A program made the position numbers and the translations under genes. The notes beneath the pieces are model-generated. The model saw only the letters and a program-made list of their open reading frames with translations, had not been told where the DNA came from and did not search any database. DNA of 64,000 nt, taken from the NCBI RefSeq assembly GCF_001896205.1, contig NZ_MPNU01000001.1, positions 2,655,144 through 2,719,143 of the forward strand. The letters are read 5' to 3'. Below, one piece after another: positions 56,795-64,000 of the stretch (position 1 is the first letter of the stretch; every line of letters begins with the position of its first letter). Source of the stretch: Edwardsiella piscicida (lineage in GTDB: Bacteria > Pseudomonadota > Gammaproteobacteria > Enterobacterales > Enterobacteriaceae).

Positions 56795-58933
56795 GTGTCC
56801 CGTACAATCATGTTGATCCCCACCAGCACCAGCGTTGGCCTGACCAGCGTTAGCCTGGGTGTCATTCGTTCCATGGAACAAAAAGGCGTACGCCTGAGCG
56901 TGTTCAAACCGATCGCCCAGCCGCGTACCGACGCCGATGCGCCGGATCAGACCACTACCATCATCCGCGCCAACTCCGCCATCCCGGCTGCCGAGCCGCT
57001 GCGCATGTCCCACGTGGAAGCGCTGCTGAGCTCCAACCAGCAGGACGTTCTGATGGAAGAGATCGTCGCCCGCTATCACGAAAACACCAAAGATGCCGAA
57101 GTGGTGCTGGTTGAAGGCCTGGTGCCGACCCGTAAACACCAGTTCGCCAACGCGCTGAACTACGAGATCGCCAAGACCCTGAACGCCGAAATCGTCTTCG
57201 TTATGGCGATGGGCAACGACAGCGTCGATCAGGTGAAAGAGCGCATCGAACTGGCCCGCTCCAGCTTCGGCGGCAGCAAAAACCAGAATATCGCCGGCGT
57301 GATCATCAACAAGCTGAACGCACCGGTTGACGAGCAGGGACGTACCCGCCCTGACCTGTCTGAAATCTTTGACGACTCCAGCAAAGTTCGCGTCGCGACC
57401 CTGGACGCCGCTCAGGTGGTTGCCAACAGCCCGCTGCCGGTGCTGGGCTGCATTCCGTGGAGCTTCGAGCTGATCGCGACCCGCGCCATCGACATGGCTA
57501 ACCACCTGAAAGCACGCGTGATCAACGCTGGCGACATCCAGACCCGCCGCATCAAGTCCGTCACCTTCTGCGCACGCAGCATCCCGCACATGCTCGAACA
57601 CTTCCGCCCGGGCTCCCTGCTGGTGACCTCAGCCGATCGTCCGGACGTCCTGATCGCCGCCTGCCTGGCTGCGATGAACGGGGTTGAAATCGGTGCGCTG
57701 CTGCTGACCGGCGGCTATGAAGTCGACGCCCGCGTCAACAAGCTGTGCGAACGTGCCTTCCAGACCGGCCTGCCGGTATTCATGGTCGACACCAACACCT
57801 GGCAGACCTCTCTGAGCCTGCAGAGTTTCAACCTGGAAGTGCCGGCCGACGATCACCAGCGCGTAGAGAAGCTGCAGGACTTCGTTGCCAGCCATATCGA
57901 TGCGCAGTGGATCGAGTCTCTGAGCGCAACCTCTGAGCGTTCACGCCGCCTCTCTCCGCCGGCGTTCCGCTACGAACTGACCGAGCTGGCTCGCAAGGCC
58001 GGTAAGCGCATCGTCCTGCCGGAAGGCGACGAGCCGCGCACCGTCAAAGCGGCCGCGATCTGCGCCGAGCGCGGCATCGCACAGTGTGTGCTGCTGGGTA
58101 ATCCGGACGAAATCCAGCGCGTTGCCGCCGCTCAGGGCGTGACGCTGGGCAAGGGTATCGAAATCGTCGATCCGGTCGCCGTACGTGAAAAATACGTTCC
58201 GCGTCTGGTCGAGCTGCGTAAGAACAAGGGGATGACCGAAGTCGTCGCCCGCGAGCAGCTGGAAGACAACGTGGTGCTGGGCACCCTGATGCTGGAGCAG
58301 AACGAAGTCGACGGCCTGGTATCCGGCGCGGTACACACCACCGCTAACACCATCCGTCCGCCGCTGCAGCTGATCAAAACAGCCCCGGGCAGCTCCCTGG
58401 TCTCCTCCGTCTTCTTCATGCTGCTGCCGGAGCAGGTGCTGGTTTACGGCGACTGCGCCATCAACCCGGACCCGACCGCCGAACAGCTGGCCGAAATCGC
58501 CATCCAGTCCGCCGACTCCGCCGCTGCCTTTGGCATCGACCCGCGCGTAGCGATGATCTCCTACTCCACCGGTAACTCCGGCGCGGGCAGCGACGTTGAG
58601 AAAGTTCGCGAAGCCACCCGTCTGGCGCAGGAAAAACGTCCGGATCTGGTCATCGACGGCCCGCTGCAGTACGACGCCGCCATCATGGCCGACGTAGCCA
58701 AGTCCAAGGCGCCGAACTCGCCGGTGGCCGGTAAAGCGACCGTGTTCATCTTCCCGGATCTGAACACCGGTAACACCACCTACAAAGCGGTACAGCGCTC
58801 CGCCGACCTGGTCTCCATCGGGCCGATGCTGCAGGGGATGCGCAAGCCGGTCAACGACCTGTCCCGCGGTGCACTGGTAGACGATATCGTCTACACCGTG
58901 GCGCTGACCGCCATTCAGTCCTCCCAGCAGTAA
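56795..58933 (+). CDS. pta: Pta, phosphate acetyltransferase
   Basis: Makes acetyl phosphate from acetyl-CoA and phosphate, the partner step of AckA. The long, regulated type has 712 residues (E. coli 714). It comprises an N-terminal P-loop-like domain ([20 protein letters not shown] near the start), a DRTGG domain (about 220-330), and the catalytic PTA_PTB domain from about residue 385 ([50 protein letters not shown]). I start at GTG 56795, giving VSRTIMLIP. It has AGAGG about eight bases upstream and matches E. coli; a longer frame to 56690 crosses the intergenic hairpin. Confidence 0.98.
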   Translation: MSRTIMLIPTSTSVGLTSVSLGVIRSMEQKGVRLSVFKPIAQPRTDADAPDQTTTIIRANSAIPAAEPLRMSHVEALLSSNQQDVLMEEIVARYHENTKDAEVVLVEGLVPTRKHQFANALNYEIAKTLNAEIVFVMAMGNDSVDQVKERIELARSSFGGSKNQNIAGVIINKLNAPVDEQGRTRPDLSEIFDDSSKVRVATLDAAQVVANSPLPVLGCIPWSFELIATRAIDMANHLKARVINAGDIQTRRIKSVTFCARSIPHMLEHFRPGSLLVTSADRPDVLIAACLAAMNGVEIGALLLTGGYEVDARVNKLCERAFQTGLPVFMVDTNTWQTSLSLQSFNLEVPADDHQRVEKLQDFVASHIDAQWIESLSATSERSRRLSPPAFRYELTELARKAGKRIVLPEGDEPRTVKAAAICAERGIAQCVLLGNPDEIQRVAAAQGVTLGKGIEIVDPVAVREKYVPRLVELRKNKGMTEVVAREQLEDNVVLGTLMLEQNEVDGLVSGAVHTTANTIRPPLQLIKTAPGSSLVSSVFFMLLPEQVLVYGDCAINPDPTAEQLAEIAIQSADSAAAFGIDPRVAMISYSTGNSGAGSDVEKVREATRLAQEKRPDLVIDGPLQYDAAIMADVAKSKAPNSPVAGKATVFIFPDLNTGNTTYKAVQRSADLVSIGPMLQGMRKPVNDLSRGALVDDIVYTVALTAIQSSQQ

Positions 58934-58950
58934 GAGGGCATCCGCCATGT

Positions 58951-58978
58951 AAAAAGGCTCCCGTTGGGAGCCTTTTTT
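58951..58978. terminator. Bidirectional terminator between pta and the rhodanese gene
   Basis: AAAAAGGCTCCC and GGGAGCCTTTTTT flank a GTT loop: a 12-bp stem with A- and T-runs that suit termination in both directions. Confidence 0.93.
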
Positions 58979-59012
58979 ATCTGCCCGTGGGCAGCGGACG
59001 TATGCCCTGTCC

Positions 59013-59594
59013 TCAGCAGCCCTGGGTACAGGTGCTCCCCTTCGCCGCCTCGGCCGTCGCCGGCGCCGCTGTCGAGGCCTTCTCTACCGGATAGCCGGCC
59101 TCTTTCCAGGCCGTGATCCCGCCCGGCAGGCGGTAGACATGCTGGTAGCCCAGCTTCTTGGCCCACATGGCCGCGTTGTGTGAACGCGCGCACTTCACGA
59201 AGCCGCAGTAGAACACCAGCACCCGATCCTTATCGGCGCCCAGCATACGCATAAAATCGGCCTGCGTTATCGCCCCCATGTTGGCCTTATCCCACACGTT
59301 CATATCCCCCATCGGGAAGGCCATATTCAGCGCACCCGGGATATGCTGCTTCTTGTAGGAGTCGGAAAAGGGCATGGTGTCGACGATCAGCATCGGCTTT
59401 TTCTCGTCCATCCACTGCTTCAGCTCCTGCACCGTCAGCAGCTGATACGTCCCATTCGCCGTTTCCCGCGCCAGCTGTACCGCCTGCTTTTCCGCATCCA
59501 CTTCAGAAGACGAAAACAGGCCGGCCTGCGCCGGCAGCGCCGAAAGAGCAGCCAGCATCACGCCGGCAACCAGAGGTAATACGGGTTTCATCAT
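59013..59594 (-). CDS. Periplasmic single-domain rhodanese-like protein with a cysteine tail
   Basis: A 193-residue secreted protein with one rhodanese domain. The signal peptide MMKPVLPLVAGVMLAALSAL ends near PAQA. The rhodanese domain covers about residues 48-170 (MLIVDTMPFSDSYKKQHIPGALNM, quoted in part), with the active-site loop YCGFVKCARSH (Cys130 and Cys135) and LPGGITAWKEAGYP. After a short Ala-rich linker the chain ends TCTQGC, adding two more cysteines. It probably handles sulfur or persulfide in the periplasm. AAGGAAAA favours the second of two adjacent ATGs (59591). I do not recognise an E. coli counterpart at this place. Confidence 0.85.
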   Translation of the reverse strand: MMKPVLPLVAGVMLAALSALPAQAGLFSSSEVDAEKQAVQLARETANGTYQLLTVQELKQWMDEKKPMLIVDTMPFSDSYKKQHIPGALNMAFPMGDMNVWDKANMGAITQADFMRMLGADKDRVLVFYCGFVKCARSHNAAMWAKKLGYQHVYRLPGGITAWKEAGYPVEKASTAAPATAEAAKGSTCTQGC

Positions 59595-59692
59595 TTTTCC
59601 TTATATAAAAATCCCGATTTCACGGTAACTCTTTATATAACAAAACGATGTGACTAACGTGGCAAATGCTATTTTGCAATGTATCGCTTGCT

Positions 59693-60319
59693 TTACTCAC
59701 CGACGCTCGGCTCGGCGGGATCGTCATCGACGGCGGGCGTCGCCCCCTGCGGCGGCTGGCTGGCGTCGGCCTCACCGCAGCGGGTGCACAGCGCCGGCGC
59801 CTCTCCGTCGCTGTTGCGCGCCATCCACAGCGACAGCGCCCGGATAGAGTCCGGGGTAAAGCTGTCGCAGCGTTCGGCGATCTCCTGCGGCGTCATCCAG
59901 CATACGGACGCGATCTCGCTCTCCTGCAGGGCAAAGGGGCCATGGGAGACGCAGCTAAATAGCCCGCCCCAGACCCGGCACGCCGCCTGCTCATAGTAGA
60001 ACAGGCCGTGATCGGCGAAAGGCACCCCGGCGATGCCCAGCTCCTCTTCCGCCTCACGGCGCGCCGACTCCAGCATGTTCTCGCCGCTCTGCACCACGCC
60101 GCCGGCGGTGGCGTCCATCCAGCCGGGATAGTAATCCTTACCCTCGGTTCTCTGCTGCACCAGGATCTTCCCCATCCCGTTATGCACCACAATGTAGGTG
60201 GCGCGATGGCGCAAACGCTGCGCCCGCATCTGCTGGCGGCTGGCCTGAGCGATAACCCCGTTATTCTCATCAACGATGTCTACCCACTCAATCTCGCTGT
60301 TAACCTGCTGGTCCACCAT
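59693..60319 (-). CDS. yfcD: YfcD, Nudix hydrolase
   Basis: Nudix-family phosphohydrolase, 208 residues (E. coli YfcD about 180). The Nudix box is complete: [24 protein letters not shown] (about residues 73-96; key residues G73, the REAEEEL block). DATAGG precedes it. The N-terminal [13 protein letters not shown] resembles isopentenyl-diphosphate isomerase-like Nudix proteins. The last 30 or so residues extend beyond E. coli YfcD and contain a CxxC (LCTRCGEAD). Substrate is unknown. Confidence 0.92.
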   Translation of the reverse strand: MVDQQVNSEIEWVDIVDENNGVIAQASRQQMRAQRLRHRATYIVVHNGMGKILVQQRTEGKDYYPGWMDATAGGVVQSGENMLESARREAEEELGIAGVPFADHGLFYYEQAACRVWGGLFSCVSHGPFALQESEIASVCWMTPQEIAERCDSFTPDSIRALSLWMARNSDGEAPALCTRCGEADASQPPQGATPAVDDDPAEPSVGE

Positions 60320-60418
60320 CCTCTGCTACCCTATTACTGATTCTCAACGGCGCTGCTGCGCCACGATGCCGTCGCCGCCGACGCGGGCGGTCTGGCCCCT
60401 TGCCAAAAAAAGATAATC

Positions 60419-60982
60419 TTACCGTGCCGCTGCGGCACCCAGGCTTACCTCTGCCAGTCTCTCTGTACCGTGCAGCGCCTGAACCCACAGCCGATCCCCC
60501 GCCAGCATGCCAAAGCTGGGCACATTCCCGCCCTTGGGCAGGCTGATGGATCCGGGATTAAAACAGATATGCTCCCCCTGACGCTCGGCCAGCGGCAGAT
60601 GCGTATGGCCGTACACCAGGACGTCGTCCGGCGCCAGCGCGGGGAGCTGCTGGGGATGATAAAGGTGACCGTGGGTCAAAAACAGCCGCCTGTCCGACAA
60701 AAGTACCTGCTGCCACGGCGCCATCATCGGAAACGTGAGCAGCATCTGATCGACCTCGCTGTCGCAGTTGCCGCGCACCGCGATAATCCGCTCGGCGTAG
60801 CCATTCAGCAACGCGGCCACGGCCGGCGGATCGTAGCAATCCGGCAGCGGATTGCGCGGCCCGTGATTCAGCACATCCCCCAGCAGGATCAGCCAGCGGC
60901 AGCCGCTGTGCGCAAAGATCGCCAGCGCCCGTTCGGTCGCGCTGAGCGAACCGTGAATATCGGAGATAAACATTAATTTCAT
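60419..60982 (-). CDS. yfcE: YfcE, metallophosphodiesterase
   Basis: Calcineurin-like (MPE/YfcE) phosphodiesterase, 187 residues (E. coli 184). Metal-binding motifs in order are FISDIHGS (Asp8, His10), LLGDVLNHGPRN, VRGNCDSEVD, LTHGHLY and YGHTHLP. The start at ATG 60982 gives MKLMFISDIHG; the frame extends upstream without homology. E. coli YfcE cleaves model phosphodiesters; the natural substrate is not known. It lies between yfcF and yfcD on the same strand, as in E. coli. Confidence 0.95.
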   Translation of the reverse strand: MKLMFISDIHGSLSATERALAIFAHSGCRWLILLGDVLNHGPRNPLPDCYDPPAVAALLNGYAERIIAVRGNCDSEVDQMLLTFPMMAPWQQVLLSDRRLFLTHGHLYHPQQLPALAPDDVLVYGHTHLPLAERQGEHICFNPGSISLPKGGNVPSFGMLAGDRLWVQALHGTERLAEVSLGAAAAR

Positions 60983-61096
60983 CGTGAGACTCTCACCGGC
61001 AAAAAAGACGCGCCCATCGCGCGTATGACGGAATACGCGCTTAGTGTAACCAGCCCGCTTTCGCGACACCAGTCACCCCGGCTGCGGCGCCCGTAT

Positions 61097-61738
61097 TTAC
61101 CCGCCGCGGCGCCCCAGCGCCAGCCACTGACACACCGAGGCCCGCTGCCACTGGAAATGGGCATACTCCGCCAGCCGCTCAGGCAGACCATCGCCATGCT
61201 GCGCCAGGCGGTTCAGCATCATCGCCAGATCGGTGTCGGCAATGCACCACTCGCCGAACAGATTCTGTCGCCCGACCGGCAGCAGGCGCTCCGCGGCGGC
61301 CACCAGGCGGGCAGCCTCATACTCGGCCTCCGCCGACAGCGCCCCCGCGCGGTGAGCGCAGAACACCACCTCGCTCGGCCGCTCACGGCGCAGCGCGGCC
61401 AGATCGCTGCGCAGCCAGGCCTGCACCTCGCGGGCGATGGCCCGTGCCTGACGCGCGTGCGGATAGAGCGGCGCATAGTGCGGCGCGCAGAAGGTCTCAT
61501 CGAGGTATTCGCAGATGGCGGAGGACTCCGATAGGGCAAAGCCATCCAGCAACAGCGTCGGCACCCGGCGGGTCAGCGACACCTCCGCATAGGCCTCCTG
61601 GCGGTTTTCATGCTCCGCCAGATCCACCGGAACCAGCTCGCAGCGCAGCCCCTTCTCCTTCAGGGCAACAAAGACGGACATCACGTAGGGACTCAGATAG
61701 CGGCTGTCAGAATAGAGAACGATCGCAGAGGAATTCAT
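61097..61738 (-). CDS. yfcF: YfcF, glutathione S-transferase
   Basis: Glutathione transferase-fold protein, 213 residues (E. coli YfcF 214). The thioredoxin-like N-domain begins IVLYSDSRYLSPYVMSVFVAL, with the glutathione-binding VPTLLLDGFALSESSAICEYL (cis-Pro then ES; about residues 60-80). The helical C-domain follows, with GEWCIADTDLAMMLNRL. The start ATG 61738 has AGGAG seven bases upstream. E. coli YfcF has glutathione-dependent peroxidase activity. It is divergent from yfcG. Confidence 0.94.
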   Translation of the reverse strand: MNSSAIVLYSDSRYLSPYVMSVFVALKEKGLRCELVPVDLAEHENRQEAYAEVSLTRRVPTLLLDGFALSESSAICEYLDETFCAPHYAPLYPHARQARAIAREVQAWLRSDLAALRRERPSEVVFCAHRAGALSAEAEYEAARLVAAAERLLPVGRQNLFGEWCIADTDLAMMLNRLAQHGDGLPERLAEYAHFQWQRASVCQWLALGRRGG

Positions 61739-61954
61739 AGGCACTCCTGATGGCAGTCAACGTCGAGCACGCTATCGCGCGCCCTCGGTGACAGTATGCC
61801 ATGTTTCAGCCGTGACGAAACGCCACGTCGCGCATCCCGTCGGCGCCCGGGCCGGGAAAACGTCCGATAACAAACAATCTGTTAACATCATCCTTTTATC
61901 ACCGCGAAATTTGCTCTATAGTCGCCAAACCCTCCCCCCTAGCAGGAAGCGACC

Positions 61955-62581
61955 ATGATCGATCTTTACTACGCTGCGACACCCAACGGCCACAAGATTA
62001 CCCTGTTTCTGGAAGAGAGTGGCCTGCCCTATCAGCTGCACCCTATCGATATCGCCGCCGGCGAGCAGTTCGCGCCGGCGTTTCTGGCGATCTCGCCGAA
62101 TAATAAAATTCCGGCGATCGTCGATCGCCAACCGCTGGACGGCGGTGCGCCGCTGAGCCTGTTCGAGTCCGGCGCCATCCTGCTCTACCTCGCGGAGAAG
62201 AGCGGGCGCTTCCTCAGCGCGGAGCTGCGCGCCAGGGCCACCACCCTACAGTGGCTCTTCTGGCAGGTGGGTGGCTTTGGCCCGATGCTGGGGCAGAATC
62301 ATCACTTCAACCACTATGCCCCACAGCCGGTTCCCTACGCCATCGAGCGCTATCAGGTAGAAACCTGCCGCCTGTATGCGGTGTTGGAAACGCAGCTGCG
62401 GCAGCACACCTACGTCGCCGGCGCCGACTACAGCATCGCCGATATGGCGATTTACCCCTGGGTTGCCGCCTACGCCCGCCAGCGCATCGATCTGGCCGAC
62501 TACCCCGCCGTCAGCCGCTGGTTCCACGCCATTCAGGCGCGTCCGGCCACCCAGCGCGCCTACCGGCTCGCCCAGGCCTGA
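61955..62581 (+). CDS. yfcG: YfcG, glutathione-dependent disulfide-bond reductase
   Basis: Nu-class GST-like protein, 208 residues (E. coli YfcG 215). The N-terminus IDLYYAATPNGHKITLFLEE has Thr9 and Asn11, which take the place of a catalytic Cys in this class and hold glutathione disulfide. NKIPAIVDR and LFESGAILLYLAEKSGRFL complete the glutathione site. The QWLFWQVGGFGPMLGQNHHF stretch, here quoted as the conserved helix, is diagnostic of the YfcG/YghU group. It reduces disulfides using bound GSH. Divergent from yfcF with 216 bases between. Confidence 0.94.
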   Translation: MIDLYYAATPNGHKITLFLEESGLPYQLHPIDIAAGEQFAPAFLAISPNNKIPAIVDRQPLDGGAPLSLFESGAILLYLAEKSGRFLSAELRARATTLQWLFWQVGGFGPMLGQNHHFNHYAPQPVPYAIERYQVETCRLYAVLETQLRQHTYVAGADYSIADMAIYPWVAAYARQRIDLADYPAVSRWFHAIQARPATQRAYRLAQA

Positions 62582-62587
62582 TCCCCG

Positions 62588-62607
62588 CAGGCGGGTGCGC
62601 CCGCCTG
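62588..62607 (+). terminator. Hairpin after yfcG
   Basis: CAGGCGGG and CCCGCCTG form an 8-bp stem with a TGCG loop, six bases after the yfcG stop and before folX. No T-run follows, so termination is uncertain. Confidence 0.4.
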
Positions 62608-62635
62608 TCCGTTCCGCTACCGTTCAGGATCGTTT

Positions 62636-63010
62636 ATGAGTTCACATTTCCCAGATGCCATCATCAAAATTAAAAACCTGCGTCTGCGTACGTTTATCGG
62701 CATTAACGAGGAGGAGATCGCCAACCGCCAGGATGTGGTGATCAATGTCGTCATTCACTACCCGGCGCAGCAGGCCCGCCACAGCGAAGAGATCGCCGAC
62801 GCGCTCAACTACCGCACCATCACCAAACGGATCATCGCCCACGTGGAGCAAAACCGTTTTGCCCTGCTGGAAAAATTGACCCAGGATCTGCTGGCGATCG
62901 CTTGTGAACATCCTTGGGTCACCTATGCTGAAGTAGAGGTCGATAAACTTTACGCCCTGCGCTATGCCGATTCGGTTTCTGTGACCATGCGCTATAGCCG
63001 GGGGGAATAA
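62636..63010 (+). CDS. folX: FolX, dihydroneopterin triphosphate 2'-epimerase
   Basis: Epimerises dihydroneopterin triphosphate to dihydromonapterin triphosphate, for tetrahydromonapterin synthesis. It has 124 residues (E. coli 120). Conserved blocks are [40 protein letters not shown] and [16 protein letters not shown]. The FolX/FolB fold is tetramer- or octamer-forming. The DALNYRTI and LRYADSV features favour FolX over FolB. yfcH follows 43 bases later, as in E. coli. Confidence 0.96.
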   Translation: MSSHFPDAIIKIKNLRLRTFIGINEEEIANRQDVVINVVIHYPAQQARHSEEIADALNYRTITKRIIAHVEQNRFALLEKLTQDLLAIACEHPWVTYAEVEVDKLYALRYADSVSVTMRYSRGE

Positions 63011-63053
63011 GCGGAGGGGACGGTGCGCCGGCGCGCGCCGTAAGGAGCAGCCT

Positions 63054-63950
63054 ATGGAGATCCTGATTACCGGTGCTACCGGCCTTATCGGCCAGGCGCT
63101 GTGCGCCCGGCTACACGTGCTCGGCCATCACCTGAGCGTACTGACGCGCAGCGCGGCGCGAGCCCGTCAGCGTCTCGGCGACGGCGTGCAGTGCCTCACC
63201 TCGCTCGAGAATCTGACCAGCCTGGATGGCTATGACGCGGTGATCAATCTGGCCGGTGAGCCGATCGCCGACAAACGCTGGAGCGCGGCGCAAAAGCAGA
63301 TACTGTGCGACAGTCGCTGGACGATCACCCAGCGGCTGGCCGAACTGATCCGCGCCGGCCAGCGCCCGCCCCGCGTGCTGATCTCCGGCTCCGCCGTCGG
63401 CTACTACGGCAGCCAGGACGAGACGCCGCTCAACGAGGATGACCCGCCCCGCGATGACTTCACCCACCGCCTGTGCGCACGCTGGGAGGCGCTGGCGCGT
63501 GAGGCGGAGAGCGAACATACCCGCGTCTGCCTGCTGCGCACCGGTATCGTACTGGCCCCCAACGGCGGCGCGCTGGGGCGGATGCTGCCGCTGTTCCGCC
63601 TGGGACTCGGCGGCGAATTGGGCAACGGCCACCAGTACATGTCCTGGATCCATATCGACGACATGGTCAACGCGATACTGTATCTGCTGGATAACCCCAC
63701 CCTGCGCGGCCCCTTCAACATGACCGCCCCCTATCCGGTGCGCAACGATCAGTTCGTCGCCACCCTGGGCGAGGTGCTGGGGCGGCCCACCCTACTCCGC
63801 GTTCCCGCCATGGCCCTGCGCGCGCTGATGGGCGAGGCCAGCCAGATCCTGCTGGGCGGCCAGCGGGTGCTGCCGCGCCATCTAGAGGAGGCGGGCTTTG
63901 GCTTTCGCTACTACGATCTGCGCGAGGCGTTGGACGACATCGTCAGATAA
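63054..63950 (+). CDS. yfcH: YfcH, TIGR01777-type epimerase (SDR family)
   Basis: An extended short-chain dehydrogenase-like protein of 298 residues (E. coli 297). The Rossmann motif is [18 protein letters not shown] at the N-terminus, followed by [30 protein letters not shown] contains the active-site Tyr region. The family-typical end [21 protein letters not shown] is also present. The family is related to plant SulA/Erythronate-like NAD-dependent epimerases; its reaction is not established. The last 50 bases of the window, after its stop, show nothing I can assign. Confidence 0.94.
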   Translation: MEILITGATGLIGQALCARLHVLGHHLSVLTRSAARARQRLGDGVQCLTSLENLTSLDGYDAVINLAGEPIADKRWSAAQKQILCDSRWTITQRLAELIRAGQRPPRVLISGSAVGYYGSQDETPLNEDDPPRDDFTHRLCARWEALAREAESEHTRVCLLRTGIVLAPNGGALGRMLPLFRLGLGGELGNGHQYMSWIHIDDMVNAILYLLDNPTLRGPFNMTAPYPVRNDQFVATLGEVLGRPTLLRVPAMALRALMGEASQILLGGQRVLPRHLEEAGFGFRYYDLREALDDIVR

Positions 63951-64000
63951 CCCCTAGCGCACGCAATGTGCAGCCCGGCGCACCGGCGGTGACGGTGCGC

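Noticed and set aside
55707-58948. Long reverse frames opposite ackA and pta
   Set aside because: They are shadows of highly expressed genes with strong codon bias, which opens antisense frames.
25690-62607. GC-rich hairpins after cybB, alaA, ackA, yfcG and inside nuo as one repeat family
   Set aside because: Their stem sequences differ completely, so they are not copies of one REP-like repeat.
1-64000. CRISPR arrays, insertion sequences, prophage genes, tRNA and rRNA genes
   Set aside because: Looked for and not seen; all long stretches are accounted for by core genes or short regulatory gaps.

Overview
The window is a chromosomal segment of an enterobacterium. The GC-rich codon use, the close similarity of nearly every product to Escherichia coli K-12 proteins, and the mix of conserved and rearranged gene order point to Enterobacterales outside Escherichia/Salmonella. 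An Edwardsiella-like genome (Hafniaceae) fits best; the genus is an inference from recollection, not a search. Almost all genes are core metabolism. I see no insertion sequence, prophage, CRISPR array, tRNA or rRNA.

Layout. (1) 1-4018: molybdopterin genes moaC (cut by the left edge) and moaA under a Moco-RNA leader and a ModE palindrome, then ybhK and the CinA-like gene yfaY. (2) 4128-6664: an aromatic amino-acid module of tyrP behind two TyrR boxes, a 29-codon leader peptide with tandem Trp codons, an intrinsic terminator, and an auxiliary tryptophanyl-tRNA synthetase. This looks like a ribosome-mediated attenuator controlling a tRNA synthetase and is the most interesting item. (3) 6756-14890: yfaZ and the menaquinone operon menFDHBCE. 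(4) 15030-23440: a ycdZ-like membrane protein, a C69 dipeptidase, and the hydrogenase-2 operon hybOABCDE with a perfect FNR box. (5) 24063-28488: a WaaZ-like LPS-core gene, cytochrome b561, periplasmic beta-glucosidase bglX and a 51-residue membrane protein. (6) 28542-45098: the 13-gene nuo operon (complex I) and its upstream regulator gene lrhA. (7) 45490-48859: a small ynj-type cluster (TVP38 membrane protein, triple-rhodanese ynjE, CDP-alcohol phosphatidyltransferase ynjF, AhpD-like ynjA). (8) 49137-58933: alaA, yfbR, yfbS, yfbT, yfbU, yfbV, ackA and pta, in the E. coli order. (9) 59013-63950: a periplasmic rhodanese, then yfcD, yfcE, yfcF, yfcG, folX and yfcH.

How it works together. Much of the window serves anaerobic and respiratory energy metabolism. 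Menaquinone (men) is the electron carrier for hydrogenase-2 (hyb); complex I (nuo) feeds electrons from NADH to quinone; ackA-pta makes ATP from acetyl-CoA; Moco (moa) supplies anaerobic reductases. Compared with E. coli, several blocks are missing or swapped: moaB between moaA and moaC, hybF/hybG after hybE, the arn/pmrD block between yfaZ and menE, and tyrP-trpS2 placed between yfaY and yfaZ.

Many convergent gene pairs are separated by clear intrinsic terminators. A compact, highly structured 180-bp element of unknown nature lies upstream of ackA.
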